64,000 nucleotides of DNA from Amphibalanus amphitrite (GCF_019059575.1 NW_024881560.1:689001-753000); one strand, 5' to 3'; positions 11,710-23,160 are shown, counted from the stretch's first letter. The notes: generated by a model not told the origin, from the letters alone. Numbers and translations: made by a program.

Positions 11710-13689
11710 CAGGGGCGTAGGCAGGGGGGGGCCACTGGGCCATGGCCCCCCCCCCCCTTGGGCGCCGAAGGCGCCCTTTGCGATTGGAGGGCGCCGAAGG
11801 CGCCCTCCAATCGCAAATGCAATTGTGATATAATCGAATCGAAAAACAATCGCGACTGGAGGGCGCCCTCCAATCGCGAATGTGTTTACAGGGAAAATAC
11901 GGATGGAGGGCGCCCTCGGAGGACGCCCATTCCAAATACGCCCTCCAAATACGGTTGGAGGGCTCCCTCGGGCGCCCTCCAACCACATTTGTAGGCTGTA
12001 GCTCTCTAAGCGTAACGGTGGTCGCCTATGTAAGCCGCTGTCCTGTAAATAAGCGCCCTCTCACCCGAAGGCGCCCTCCTGTAGGTCGCCACCCTGCTAC
12101 ACATTGCCGCCCTTCTGCTGATCGGCGTCCTCATAATTATTGGCGCTCTCCTACCTATTGAGCCCTCATGTGAAATTTTGAAGGCCGCCTTTCTCCCTTT
12201 TGGCACCCTCTTGTTCAGTGCCGCCCTCCTACCTATTGGTTCCCTAGTCCTTCCTGTTGAATGTTAATCGGGGCCCTTCTCCTATTGGCGCCCTCGTGTA
12301 GATCGCCGCCCTCCTAACCACTGGCACCCTCCTGTTGATCACCGCCCTCCTATCCACTGGCACCTTCCTGTTGACCAGCGCCCTCCGCACAGACGCCCTC
12401 CTGTTCGTGTCATCCTCTTGAGCAAAGGCGCCCTCCTCACCATTGCCACCCCCATTTTAATCGTCACCCTTCCGCTCATTGGCGACTTCCAGTTGATGAC
12501 CGCCCTCCCACCTATTGGCGACCTCTTGTTGATCGCCACCCTCCTATTGGTGCTCTCCTGTTCCTCGCCACCCTCTTACCTGGTGGCGCCCTCCTGTTGA
12601 TTGTTGATCGGCGCCCTCCTACCTATTGGTGCCCTCCTGTTGATCGCTGCCCTTCTATCCATTGGCGCCCTCCTGCTGCTCGCCAACTTCCTACCTATCG
12701 GTGCCCTACTGTCGAAACTCGGGATGTTGATCGGGGCTCTTCTACCTATTAGTGCCCTCCTGTGGATCGCAGCCCTTCTACCTATTGGCAACATCCGTTG
12801 ATCGCTGCCCTCCTATCATTTATTTACTCCTTTGGCATGTTTTTCAACTTAGTCGTTCTATTGCACATAGTTGATGTCTTGCCTGTGAAAACTGCCACAA
12901 ATGAACGTGCATTCAGCACAATGAATGAAGTATCTATACCTACCAAAACTATCTACGCTCTACGATGCATAAAACACGTCTTTGGTCTTAACGGATTGAT
13001 CCTACTTTACGTGCATCATGGCATCTATATGGATTACGATTAAGTATTGTCAACAGGTTCGGGCGCAACAGCAGGCATCTGAAGTTTCGGTGATTGAAAC
13101 TGGTTATGTGGGTACACTGTATGCATCTGTGAGAAGGCTATGAAGGCTGGTCTGAGGTAATTTGGATGATGTTTACGCATCTCGCGCTCCGGTATCAATC
13201 CGATACGGTGATCTGGTGCGTAGATATGCCACCGCCAATAAACTTTTATACATCGACACCCATGAGCCAAGCTTTCTGTACAGTTTGTGTGGCAGCGGCC
13301 CGACCAAACCTTAGGTATTTTTTACACCTTCAAATTTGGTAAAAGAGCGAGAGGAGCTTTGAACAGTGATCGTATAAAAGGCGTGCCTAAAAAGCGGAGG
13401 AAAAGGTTGTTTTCAAAAATTTCGCGCGCCTTCGGCGCAGCATTTCAAGAACACTTGACCTTTTGTGACCTGGAGTATAATGAATACACACGATGCAAAA
13501 TCAATGCAGCACGACCTATACGAGGTTACGCAAAAAAAAACTGGTGGCATGGTAAAAAAACGCCTCCCAACCCCCCAACCCCCACTGAGCGATTTTTTAT
13601 CTCGCGACCGTATGGCGCCCTCCTTGGGTGAGGTGGCGCCCTCCAAACCCTTGGCCCCCCCCCTTCGCGATTTTCTAAATACGCCGCTG
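11710..13689. mobile_element. hAT-type element with internal minisatellite (copy 1)
   Basis: The ends are CAGGGGCGTA and TACGCCGCTG, which are inverted repeats with two mismatches and have the CAGGG start common in hAT elements. They are flanked by an exact 8-bp direct repeat CCTGACTT (11702-11709 and 13690-13697), the target duplication length of hAT transposases. Near the left end is a run of G facing a run of C, then short GGGCGCC palindromes. The middle is a minisatellite (about 12040-12830). No transposase is recognisable, so the element is non-autonomous. Confidence 0.72.
12040..12830. repeat. Minisatellite, about 18/36-bp unit
   Basis: Tandem degenerate units alternate between CGCCCTCCTGTTGATCG and CGCCCTCCTACCTATTGG forms. 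One frame of the plus strand (12601-12801) therefore reads as a repeating hydrophobic peptide (LIGALL, LPIGALL, LIAALL). I take this to be a by-product of the repeat, since the frame is not kept across the array. The array lies inside the hAT-type element at 11710-13689. Confidence 0.75.
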
Positions 13690-13714
13690 CCTGACTTCGA
13701 TCACTGTTTCTTTA

Positions 13715-14063
13715 CTGACCTGACCCGCAGGCTAAGGTTGTCGCACTGACCTGACCTGCAGGACGCCATCTCCACCAACGCGACCCAAAGGCCACAGGTT
13801 CCTTCTCACTTATTGACTCGCCCTGCAGGGCACTGCTACCGCCTTCTTTTGACCAGGCTTAACAAGTCACCATATCCCTTCCTGGTCTGACTCATAAATC
13901 ACCGTGGCCGACCTGACCCACAGACCACTGCCCCAACTGACGTCTGACCTGACCCATACACCACAGCCCTACTGACGACCTGACCCAAAGATCCCCGCCC
14001 CTTCTGGCGTGGGGGCAGATCACCGCTCCAACTAACCTGACCCATGCAGGTGGCCCCACTGAC
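13715..14063. repeat. Degenerate tandem repeat built on CTGACCTGACCC
   Basis: Units of roughly 25-35 bp, each with CTGACCTGACCC followed by (C/G)CAGG or CACAGACC, run up to the edge of the signal-peptide exon on the minus strand. Read on the minus strand every unit holds GGGTCAGGTCAG, which contains an AGGTCA hexamer and resembles a splice donor (CAG/GTCAGT). The last unit supplies the likely donor of the adjoining exon. Confidence 0.6.
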
Positions 14064-14262
14064 CTGACCCGCAGGTGGCCACCGGCGCCGGCATGCAGCG
14101 GCCGCTGGCGGTGTCGAACAGCAGTGGCTCCGGACAGGTGACTGGGGTGCCGTCGGCTCCCTCCAGGTAGCGTCGGCAGCTGCTCGGGTCAGCCGTCCGA
14201 CCAGGCTGACCGCGCGCCGCGGCCAGCACGGCCAGCAGCAGCAGCAGCCGCCGCGGCGTCAT
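14064..14262 (-). CDS. First exon: signal peptide plus chitin-binding (CBM14)-like motif
   Basis: The exon starts with MTPRRLLLLLAVLAAARG, a clear secretion signal, and continues with a segment of the form C..Y..(G)..VTCPEPLLFDTASGRC......TC. This is the second half of a peritrophin-A/CBM14 chitin-binding fold: CP.pL.FD.....C is its most conserved stretch. The cysteine that normally follows the Y is missing (CRRYLEG), so chitin binding is uncertain. The likely donor is G/GTCAGTGG, which leaves the exon in phase 1. That phase would fit the acceptor of the Methuselah-like exon at 6446 (two bases before its ATG), so this could be that receptor's signal-peptide exon; a one-in-three chance match cannot be excluded. 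It may equally be the start of a separate secreted protein. Confidence 0.6.
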
Positions 14263-15204
14263 CGTCCCCGCAGCTCAACCAGCGTCCCCACCCGGCAGTC
14301 ACAAACAACGGCGCACCAACTCCTCACAATGACTACGGACGGACCTCGCGACGTGGCCCACCCTCTCGGCGACTGCTCGACAACTGCCGCCGCCGCGCCG
14401 CCGGTCACCGCGCGGCGGCGATCACTCGTGACGTCACGGCCAGACCCGGTGACGACACACCAGGAGTGCTGACGTCACACCAGCGCTGGAGCGGGAGTTC
14501 CGACTTCCGAGGCACTCGGCACTCGCCTGGCACCGGAACCAGTGTGGAGAACGACGCGGAACCGCTTGTGTGACGTCGGAAGCTTGACTTGGCGATAAGT
14601 CTGTCTTGTGTTGAGGCAGGGAAGTTTTGGAAAGTCGGAACTGTCGCGCTGTTGTGGGGGGAGGGGGATGGAGAGAAGTCGGTTCCAGCGACGTAAAATA
14701 TTGTTGGTGGATACGTTAAGTTAGGTGGTACGGCACAACTCTTCTTGGATGGAGCACCGAGCATGCTATACCAAAGCATTTGGGCTTCGAGCTGTCGCAT
14801 GGACGCTTAGTTGCGAGTTCGGCCGTCTGAGAAGACTGAGATCAGTGACGACTGCTTGGGGATCATGAGACTAATGTCAGCCGGTAACCTGAGACGTCCG
14901 CCAATTTTCCTCTGGGATTACGGGCTCAATCTGTGGAATGTACCTACTATTTGGCAGCACTGGCTGCAGCAGCAGAAAACGGCAATTGGATGCAAACTAA
15001 TTTCGCATTTCATACGCATACGCATTTCAGTCTTTCGTATATTGACGGTCCCAGGAATCATTATGTAGATTCGGATACAGCCTTGACCCCACCCTACCCC
15101 AGTTGCAGTGCGCTATCTAAGCTCAGACTTAAAGGAAATAGTTCACTTTTAACAAACCCAATGTTATCTGCCCAAAAGTGAAATGCGTAGACCAAAATGA
15201 TTAT
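14263..15204. other. Upstream region of the 14.26 kb exon; TTAA-type MITE fragment
   Basis: 14263-14800 is GC-rich with open frames but no recognisable protein, and is the expected promoter/5' leader region of the minus-strand exon at 14064-14262. 15129-15150 matches the left end of the TTAA-flanked MITE at 32647-33140 (TTAAAGGAAATAGTTCACTT), so a truncated copy starts there. Confidence 0.45.
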
Positions 15205-15210
15205 TTTATT
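15205..15210 (-). promoter_or_regulatory. Poly(A) signal AATAAA
   Basis: The minus strand reads CACAATAAAATAATC here, about 225 bases past the stop codon of the cysteine-rich secreted protein gene (15435). It is the nearest canonical signal in that direction and the likely 3' end of that transcript. Confidence 0.5.
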
Positions 15211-15434
15211 GTGTTTCAACTTTTTCCATTAACTGTTGAAGTCGTCTAATCAGATCGTTTGTGCTTATGAATCATGATTTACAGCCGGTGCAACGAATGA
15301 CGACTGGCGGGGAAGACGAACAACGGCAAGTATTTGCCAGGAATACATGACGTTCTTCACCACAGGAGCTTTTGGACAGGTGGCGTCCAAACGTGCACAG
15401 TGCGCTAGTCCCTCAGTAAAGAGCTTTTTGCCGC

Positions 15435-16239
15435 TTAGCCAAAGAGCCCCGTGCGTCTGCTGGAACGGCGGCTTCCACTGAAGCGGCGTCGTCCACCAGT
15501 ACTGAAGCGGCGGCGCCCACCACCGGAGCGGCGTCTGCCCGGCATCCGTCCGGTCCGGCGGCTGGTGCTGCCGGTCGCCAGCCGCTCGGCGATGCTGGTG
15601 ACGCAGCCGTCGACCGACTCGGTGGCCCAGCAGTCGAGGAACGCGTCCACCGTGTCGGCGCCGTTGGCCTGGCACGTGCTCAGCACGGTCTGCTGGAGCG
15701 CCTTCTCTGAGTCGGTGGTGGTGGCGCTGGCGGTGATGGCCGTCTGCACGGCCGTCAGGTCTACCGTGTCGCCGCTGGCCAGGCCGGCCGCCTGCAGCGA
15801 GCAGTTGGCCGCCGCCTTGGCGCCCTCCTCCAGCGTCGGACACAGGCTGTCGGAGATACTCGAGCTGGAGAAGTCGCCACTGAAGATGCTCGTGAACATG
15901 CTGATACCGATTGACGCCTTCGCCTGCATCTTGCAGGTAAAGAAGGTGGACAGGTCGACCAGAGACTGGATGCCGAGTGGGCACTTGACCAGTGTCTTGG
16001 CGTTAAGGCAGAGAGTGGTGTTCTCGTCTTGGCGCTTGCAGTCGCTCTTCTGGCTGAGTTTCAGGCAGGTGAGGACGTAGACACGCTGCTGCTCCGCGGT
16101 CAGGGTGGTGTTCATGGCGGCGATGCAGGAGTCGGCGCTGGCCTTGAGCTGGTCGGTGAAGGTGGTGTTGCTGGACAGGGACTCGATCACCGTGTCCAGA
16201 GCCGCTGCGTCCACGCCCGTGTCGCTGGTAATGTTCAGC
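15435..16239 (-). CDS. Secreted Cys-rich helical protein, exon 3 (terminal)
   Basis: Last exon of a three-exon gene (19006-19078, 16659-16884, this one). It begins after GTGTCCACAG with G CTG AAC, completing the codon left by exon 2 (CA + G), and runs to a stop. The assembled protein has 367 residues. The sequence is predicted helical with spaced cysteines (SADSCIAAM, VLTCLKLSQKSDC, TLCLNAKTLVKCPLG, FFTCKMQA, SLCPTLEEG, ANCSLQ, STCQAN, FLDCWATESVDGC) and several N-glycosylation sites. The C-terminus is a very basic Arg/Gly/Ser tail of about 40 residues (three GRRR motifs). The stretch around the exon 2/3 junction resembles the helix-Cys pattern of arthropod odorant-binding-like proteins, but I do not claim that family. 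Role unknown; secretion is well supported. Confidence 0.75.
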
Positions 16240-16658
16240 CTGTGGACACGCGCAGCGACCCGTCAGAGTCGGTCGAGCATGGACATTGAGCATACATTGA
16301 GCATTGAGCAATGAGTAATGAAATATATATTTAAACGTGATATTTGAATGAGAGCTGAATGAGAGCGGTCCAATCGCACCCAATATAAGCATCGGTACCT
16401 CATGTACGCTCCTCATGTGTTTGTCCTTGTAATGCATCCGAGTTTTTAGTTCGTCTCTTTTCAACGCAGCTCTGCCCGGTGTCCATAAGGTAATTAGCAT
16501 TCCGAAAATTATCCAGGATGAAGATTATTGGCATGCATGCCGTGTATAAATTGTTCCCTCCCTTTGGTTACTCATATTGAACGCTATCATTCAACATTCA
16601 GAATGCTGTATGCGCGTCTGATGTCTGATCTCAGGACTGAGCAAACAGCCTCACTCAC
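16240..16658. other. Intron 2 of the Cys-rich secreted protein gene
   Basis: Bounded by a GTGAGT donor (minus strand, from 16658) and a CCACAG acceptor (minus strand, 16240). A/T-rich; no repeat recognised. Confidence 0.65.
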
Positions 16659-16884
16659 TGGGTGGCGATGCAGCTGAGCTTGTCGGTTTTGCCGCCGAGT
16701 CTGAAGGCGCTACTCCGCCGGCCCCACGCCGGGGAGCGGCCAAAGCGGCGACGCGGCATGCACGCGCTCACGGCGTCGGTGACGGTGGTGGGCAGCTCCG
16801 AGGTGAAGTTGGCCGGAACGCAGCTGTTCGAATCCAGGAAGCACAGCGACGTCACCGTCGGCTTACTGAACTCACGGAAGAACG
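16659..16884 (-). CDS. Secreted Cys-rich helical protein, exon 2
   Basis: The exon starts after TGCGGCAG with CG TTC TTC CGT and ends at ACC CA/GTGAGT. It contributes FFREFSKPTVTSLCFLDSNS and more, including SCVPANFTSELPTTVTDAVSAC, a basic segment (MPRRRFGRSPAWGRR) and KTDKLSCIAT. Phases on both sides match: exon 1 leaves one base, this exon adds two, and its final CA is completed by exon 3. The three-way phase match and the signal peptide in exon 1 are the main support. The basic segment holds several Arg-Arg pairs and could be a processing site. A frame stays open upstream of the acceptor, so an alternative start of the exon is possible. Confidence 0.72.
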
Positions 16885-19005
16885 CTGCCGCAGAATAGAC
16901 CGGTTCAATGTCGGTTAAGAAGACGGGAGATTTGTGTATTTCATGTGACATCAGTATCCTCAGTGATCTGACTGAAAGGCTGCCAGCTGGCATCAGTTTC
17001 GGCCTGCGATTTGATTTGAGTGATTAAAGCCTATCAGAAAAAAAATAAAAAGAAAAAGAATTTTTGCAGATAAGTGCAACGGCACACCGCTAATTTTGGA
17101 AGCTTCGTCTTACGTTGGAAGTAGGTACTTACAGCCCTCATCTCACTGCTTGGACTGTATTTTTTTTTTCGACAAAACCGATGATAGGTAACTCGAAAAC
17201 TATGCTATCTGTCACTCGAAAATCGTAACACCAAGATGCGTGAGGCTTCATATTTTAGATTGGGCTCATCATGGTATAAAATTTCCACACATTTTGCCCA
17301 CAATACATGATAGTTTACATTTGCCCCAAAACAAACTTTGGTCTTTTCTTGCCAGCACTTTGTGTACTGTAGGGGAAGCGGGGGTAACACCGCCACTGTG
17401 GGAAACACCGCCACCCCATCTGGCGGCGAAAGTATGAAATGTGAAGTGTAAAAATCCGTTATTTCCTATTGACCGCACGCAGGTAAGCGTCTTCTGATTT
17501 GTGTTCCGGTGTTTCAGTGTAATCGAAGCTAAATGTGGGCATTTAAAGAAAAATGCACATTCTCTTATAAAAATTCGATGAGTTGGGAGCACTTTTGAAT
17601 GTCTTTAAGTAGAGACTCATTTTGATTTACTTGATTACATCGAAAAATAACTGATCGGCTTTGTCCAGTAATATAAGTTTGCTTGAACCGTGTAGTACAT
17701 TCTTACCGCTGGCGATTTTTGCTTGTGATCACTTATTGGGGAACACCGCCACCCCGTGGCGGTGTTACCCCAATTGAGGTTGCGGTGTTTCCTGTTTGTA
17801 GCGTGATAAGTGATGAAACTCCAAAGACACGCTTTATTTATGTTCGTAGATGTTCCTAAGTCGGGAATAAGCAACTTATTTGATTTTTTACTTTATATTT
17901 TTCATGCATCCCGACCAAGCACTTGCCAGCTGTATAAAACTGGCAAACAGCTGATGAGCCTATACCTATTTAGGTGTCCATTACCGATTATTTGCGAAAA
18001 TTACCACTTACCGACAGGAAACTCATCGCACACGATCTCTGAACAATTAAAAGCTTTCGTAGGAATGGGTTGGGTTAACATCAACACCGGTGGCGGGGTT
18101 ACCCACACAATTTGTAGGCAGCAAATATGCAAGGTATTTTTAAAAGTCGTGATACATGAAAACCTTTTAGGAGCATGCAAAATAAGTACCTAAAACACGT
18201 GAGAAAATGTTTAAATATTGTAACCAAAACAATAACTACCAAGAGACTTCACACATATTCTCTCATTTTGGCGAAAAGCTTAGGGGGGCGGTGTTACCCC
18301 CGCTTCCCCTATAAGTTATTTAATGATGGACCCAGTCGAAAGTGTCGAGCATGGCACATCTCTGTGCTATGAATTCCGATCGACTGAAAACATAGCCCTC
18401 GAGCTATTATCGCTTTCGTCTAAAAAAGAATACCTACCACGCAGTAAGATGAGGGCTGTTATAGGTACAGCCCACCGCTAAAGTAATGTAGGGTTTTACC
18501 AATCTCAACGGTTGGCTTTGACTGGCGATTGTTTAATGCGGAGTGATCGAAAAGAAGATGTCAGTAGCTAAAGTTGCAGCTGCAAGGGTGACTAGGTATA
18601 CATATAAGCTACATTCAAAGTTTCACTGTAGTCTGGCTAATCGTTCCTAAGCTTCAGAAGCAGAACATACCCATGACTGAAACCTTACATTACTTCTGCT
18701 GTGGACTGTACCTATTATTCTGAAAACGCAGAAAGGAAATGGAAGCCCTGCTCGGGCGAATTCGGCGCTCACTTTCCACCATTGACGGCAATAACGGACA
18801 ACGGTTCCTCCCATATGGCTATGTAGATATATGTATGTAGATAACTGAGTGGTCACTTCACTGGCCTAAAGAGTTTGGAGCGGTAATAGGCAGCCGGTGG
18901 CAGACACAACTAAAACCTGTCACCTTCTCGAAATTTTCCTAGAAGTTCAGTTCATTCCCGTCAAAATATTAAAACAAATAACTAAACAAGTCATAGAGCA
19001 CTGAC
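16885..19005. other. Intron 1 of the Cys-rich secreted protein gene
   Basis: About 2.1 kb between the signal-peptide exon and exon 2 (minus strand). It contains the word-tagged element at 17370-18311 and otherwise A/T-rich sequence with no exon that I recognise. Confidence 0.6.
17370..18311. mobile_element. Word-tagged TIR element 1 (tag GTAACACCGCC)
   Basis: The left end TAGGGGAAGCGGGGGTAACA and the right end are inverted repeats over roughly 25 bases. The terminal word GGGGGTAACACCGCC recurs inside in both orientations: at about 17398, 17738-17772 (a near-perfect palindrome of it), 17779 and 18086, and at the right end 18285-18299. No coding sequence of transposase type is seen. The same layout with a different word is present at 19553, 22273, 26546, 60817 and 63640. 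Confidence 0.7.
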
Positions 19006-19078
19006 CTGTGGCCGTTCCCAGGAGGCCCAGAAGGGCCATCCAGGAGAGGAGCATCGCACTGCCGACCGGGGCTGCCAT
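19006..19078 (-). CDS. Secreted Cys-rich helical protein, exon 1 (signal peptide)
   Basis: The exon encodes MAAPVGSAMLLSWMALLGLL and then GTAT, a typical signal peptide with a small-residue cleavage region, and ends at ACA G/GTCAGT in phase 1. Exon 2 begins with two bases that complete the codon to Ala. The start is the first ATG of the open segment; an internal ATG at codon 9 is possible but would shorten the n-region. The upstream sequence is GC-rich with no TATA box that I recognise. Confidence 0.72.
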
Positions 19079-19552
19079 GGCGTCACTCTGCGACAGCTCC
19101 CGCCGGCACGCCGTTTTATCGTGGTACCTCGCATTGCCGACTCATTGGCGAACTGATGCCGAGCCACACCCGTGACGCACCACTCCTGCATCCCCACCCC
19201 TCCCACCGGCCCCTATACGAACAGCCCAGCAGAGGGTCAGTGTGATCCAACCACGTGAATGCCATGGAATGAGGGCTATTCACTGACTGCAGTATAAAAC
19301 TGCTTCTACGTCTTAGCCATGTTCACGACGGGTCATCTTGGAAATGTACCAAACTTGACTAACTGTACCTATGTTACCAAATCACTTTTACAGTAAAGAT
19401 CTTAGTTTCATGAATTTATTCCAATGTTTTAATCGAAAATAATATTTGATAATTCGATAAATGAGGCATACCCATAGGTAAGCTGCAGCTATGTGCCACG
19501 TAAGCTGAAAGCTAGGAGGCATAGGGAGGTAGGTAGGTAGGTATCGGGAGAG

Positions 19553-20490
19553 CGGGGTCAAATGTAACACGGGGCAATTGTAACAGTGTTAATAATTCAT
19601 AAACTTACCAATAGAATGCGCTAATGTTAAGACCGAAAATGCGTAATTCTATACTGCCTTTCCCAACGGAGTTTGAAGCGAAAGTGCCGGGTATGTCGAT
19701 GGCTGTGCACAGTAATGTGTTTTTGAGTGCATTTTATAAATTTTTATACCGTTATATTTGATTAGCTCATTCCCGCCATTGAAAAGATATCGACTTCAGA
19801 CTTTGTGTAAGCGTTGGCAGGCTTGTTGTCCATAAATTGAAAGCATTAAATGCTGTACATGCAACATCTTTATGCGCCAGTTTCGTCTAAAATATGTCAA
19901 GGCGCGACGGGGACAATTGTAACATTTTTGCAGGGGTCAAATGTAACAGGTTATAGGTCAGTCGCCATTATGTCAAAGTCGTCAAATTTTTAAGGGAGAT
20001 GAAACATTGCTAGAATTAAGAGAGCTGTAAGTTTTGTCGCAATCGGCAGCTTTTTACGCGATTTATTTGCGAAAAACCGAGGGAGAGGAGGTCCATCCAA
20101 CCCCTGTATAAGTGCGAGGTTTTAAGCCTTTTTTTCCTGAGAAGAACCGTCTCTACCAAGTCTGGGAAGATGAACAAGTGTTCAATACTTTTGTTAAATC
20201 AAAGTTTTGGGAAAGATTGTGTTGCTGTAGCCTGTAAATTAGCATGTTACAATTGTCCCCGGGTGGTGTTACTTTTGACCCCGTATCTGGGGTGAATTGT
20301 AACAGATGAATTGACTTTTTCGGACAACAATTTTGACCCAAAAAATAAGTTATTTCGGAAATGTTTTAACAGCATTTTAAAGACAAAACCTCATAGTTTC
20401 TGAACATAAAAGAAAGAGTTTTATAACTGCAAACGTGTTTGCACCAGATGATAAAATGCAAAAAATGTTACAATTAACCCCTTTCTCCGC
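19553..20490. mobile_element. Word-tagged element 2 (tag AATTGTAAC / AAATGTAAC)
   Basis: The left end reads GGGAGAGCGGGGTCAAATGT followed by AACACGGGGCAATTGTAAC; the right end, near 20464-20490, is the inverted form (GTTACAATTAACCCC...CTCCGCT). Internal copies occur at about 19908, 19934, 20245, 20269 and 20289, in both orientations. The ends are less well preserved than in element 1. Immediately before it, 19531-19543 is a short GTAG tandem repeat. No coding capacity seen. Confidence 0.6.
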
Positions 20491-21336
20491 TACTATGAAT
20501 TAACCATGAACCTAATTTGACCGAGTCCTACCAAATGTGAACAAATGTGTAGGTACCCATGGACAATGGTGAAAACGGCTATTTATTGTACTTATCATAG
20601 ACATTATACATAGGTGGGTATACGAAACGACCTCGGTCCCGCGAAAAGGTTCAAACGTGGCGCTGTGTGCATGTGTTCCAGCCCATGCTAGTAATTAGCT
20701 TTCCCTTGCCAGTACCACAAACGGCAATTCCGACAAGATCTTTTTCGGATTTTAGATCGTTTTTCGTCCTTCGGATCTGGTTTCATTTTTGCAATCCAGT
20801 GCTCGCGATAGAACGCAATTCCAGAAGTGATATATCCGAATGCTCGCAGGCTAATGATGAACCTCTTCACACAACTAGTGAAGACATGAGGTACCTAATG
20901 GTCCGCGAATGTCCATATAGGTAGGTATTGGAAACTCAGCTAACCAATATTGCCTCTAAGTTCTCGAAGCTGATAATTATCCGATTTCGGACATCATTTA
21001 GCCGCTTTCGTACAGTTTCTTGTTTCTTTACGATTGAGGACTTAAGTGCGCTACCAGTACCTACTCAATTAGTGTGACCGTGTTCAACTGCAAGCAACAT
21101 GACGGAAGCACACATTTTACCATCGTAAGCTTTGCATCAAAACCATATCAGCAGTGTGTACATACCTACTCAGGAACAAGTATTCTCGTTCGTTGTCGTG
21201 TGACTGGCTTATGCTAAATGATCGTCACCAAACATAATTGATAGGTGTTGACGATTTTTGTGACTTCAACAAATGCAAACAGCCGTCAGCACATCAGCAC
21301 TTTTTACCTTTGTAGGTACCCTTTATGACTGAGGGG

Positions 21337-21602
21337 TTAACACGGCACATCAACGGTTCGCATGAGACACGGCACACAGTTATCATCTACATCAGTCACA
21401 GTCCGCATTTTTAATTTGCCAGCCTCATCTCCGGCGATGACTGGGCAAATGGTGATGGCCTGGCACCGGAACTGGTCCGGGCCAGGCCAGTAGCCCGGTC
21501 GGCGGCACCGGATATCCGCCCGCGCGGTGACGCGCGGCACGAACCAGCCCGTCACATACACACAATCATGGTGAACATGCAGCAAAAGCACCCAGCCGAA
21601 AT
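21337..21602 (-). CDS. Terminal exon of an unrecognised Cys-rich protein
   Basis: The frame opens after a TTATGTCGCAG acceptor with two bases (AT) and runs 88 codons to a TAA. It starts FGWVLLLHVHHDCVYVTGWF and then VPRVTARADIRC; the middle is RRPGYWPGPDQFRCQAITIC; the end holds DNCVPC and VDVPC. Seven cysteines, the aromatic GYW..P..F.C motif and the clean acceptor argue for a real extracellular domain. I do not recognise the family. The 5' exons would lie at higher coordinates on the minus strand and were not found. It may be spurious, since only one exon border is seen. Confidence 0.45.
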
Positions 21603-23160
21603 CTGCGACATAAACAAATTGAACATGGCTGCCAGAATGAATGTTGACATGTAGGTAGGTATGTGTATGTTACGGGCAATATGCTGACTAACAACAAATC
21701 CGATACATCATTCGCAGCATATTTGACTATTTGAACCCCGGATAAATGGTGGGATGCATTAGCGTAGGACCATGGGTGCAGTGGGTGCAGCTGCATTCAC
21801 AATACTTCTCCAGCTGGTACAGGCAATGTAGGTATTCTGCGCCCACAATTGTATCGAGCAAACACTTCCTTTCGCGTCAACGCTACTTCACACGCTGTTT
21901 GACGAGTTCAGGATATTTTGTCCTCTACCCATCCTTCGAGGCATTTGCTACTTTGATGGTCTTCAAAACATATAGGTATGTCAGATATGTATTTGTGCTG
22001 AGGTGGAAAAAAAGCGGAGCACATGTGAAAGCCCACATACTGACATACCCATGGCCCACTCTAGAAAGCTCTCTAGTCACTCTCTAGCCACTCTCGATAT
22101 CTTGAAAACAGGCCAAGTCGGCCGTGTTTATTGCGTGAATTATTGACTATCAATAGTCCAAAATGCAACATTCTGAATCGGTACCCTTTCGACGTCGTAC
22201 ACCCCCTCGAAGATCGCAATGAGACTCCCTCCTGGAACCGTTTTCAATATCGGTGGCGAATGGCGATACATACCGTAAACGGGGGTGACTTTGCCATGTT
22301 TCCAACTTTAGACGCTGGTATTCCTCACACTTCTTAACTTGTTGGGATGACTCTATGTTCAAAACACGGATGAAGATTAGCTCTTTTGGTTTTGCTATTA
22401 TTGTATTTATATCTTGCCTAATAATATAATTTTTTTTTAAAGAAAATGAGTCTTGGCAAAGTTAAACTAAAAAAGGGCGACTTTGCCACTATGTCAAAAA
22501 ATGGTTTTTTAACGCTTGCAAATAATTTTTAAGTATTTTTGTTCCATTGTATGGGGGAGGCCAACCATCTTTAATAGGGTTGGGACCTATCTGCATGCTC
22601 TGTATGTTTTGGTAAAATAAAAAAAGCTCAGAATTTTTAATGATTTTATTTAAAATCACTTTGTTAAAAAAATGCCTAGTTAGTTCAGAAATTAATTATT
22701 TGTGGCTGAAAACAACTTGCTTCTGATTGGTCGGGCTAATCATGACGTCACATGTAGGTATATAACTGTCTGTATATTTGGCGCAGTTGAGACATACATT
22801 TTCTATGTATTTTCCTATGGTAAATCGGAGTGATTGGTCGTGTTTTCAGTGTCTCTTTATTTTGCGCTGGTATTGCGTGGCTAAGAAGTTTTATCAAGAA
22901 TGGCATATACTAAAATGTTCCTTTAATAATGGAGCTTCAATATCTGTGAGTTTTATTGGCAAGCGAAAACTGATTTCGCTGTTATTTTATCTGGAAATTA
23001 CTCATTTTTTTAGGTCAATATTTAAAATATTTTACGGGAACAAGTTGGCACTTTTCTTGATTTTTGCACTCAAATCGCGTGCGATTCAACTGTATTGGAA
23101 CTTGCAAAGAAGCTTGGTGATTAATTAACTGTGTTGTTATGGCACTGTTTGCAAAGCATG

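Noticed and set aside
12576..12801. Hydrophobic repeat frame (LIGALL, LIAALL) on plus and Arg/Ala-rich frame on minus
   Set aside because: Both follow the 18/36-bp minisatellite; frame is not kept across the array and there is no start or splice context.
14405..14800. 131-codon minus-strand frame
   Set aside because: Promoter-like GC-rich region before a minus-strand first exon; no recognisable protein content.
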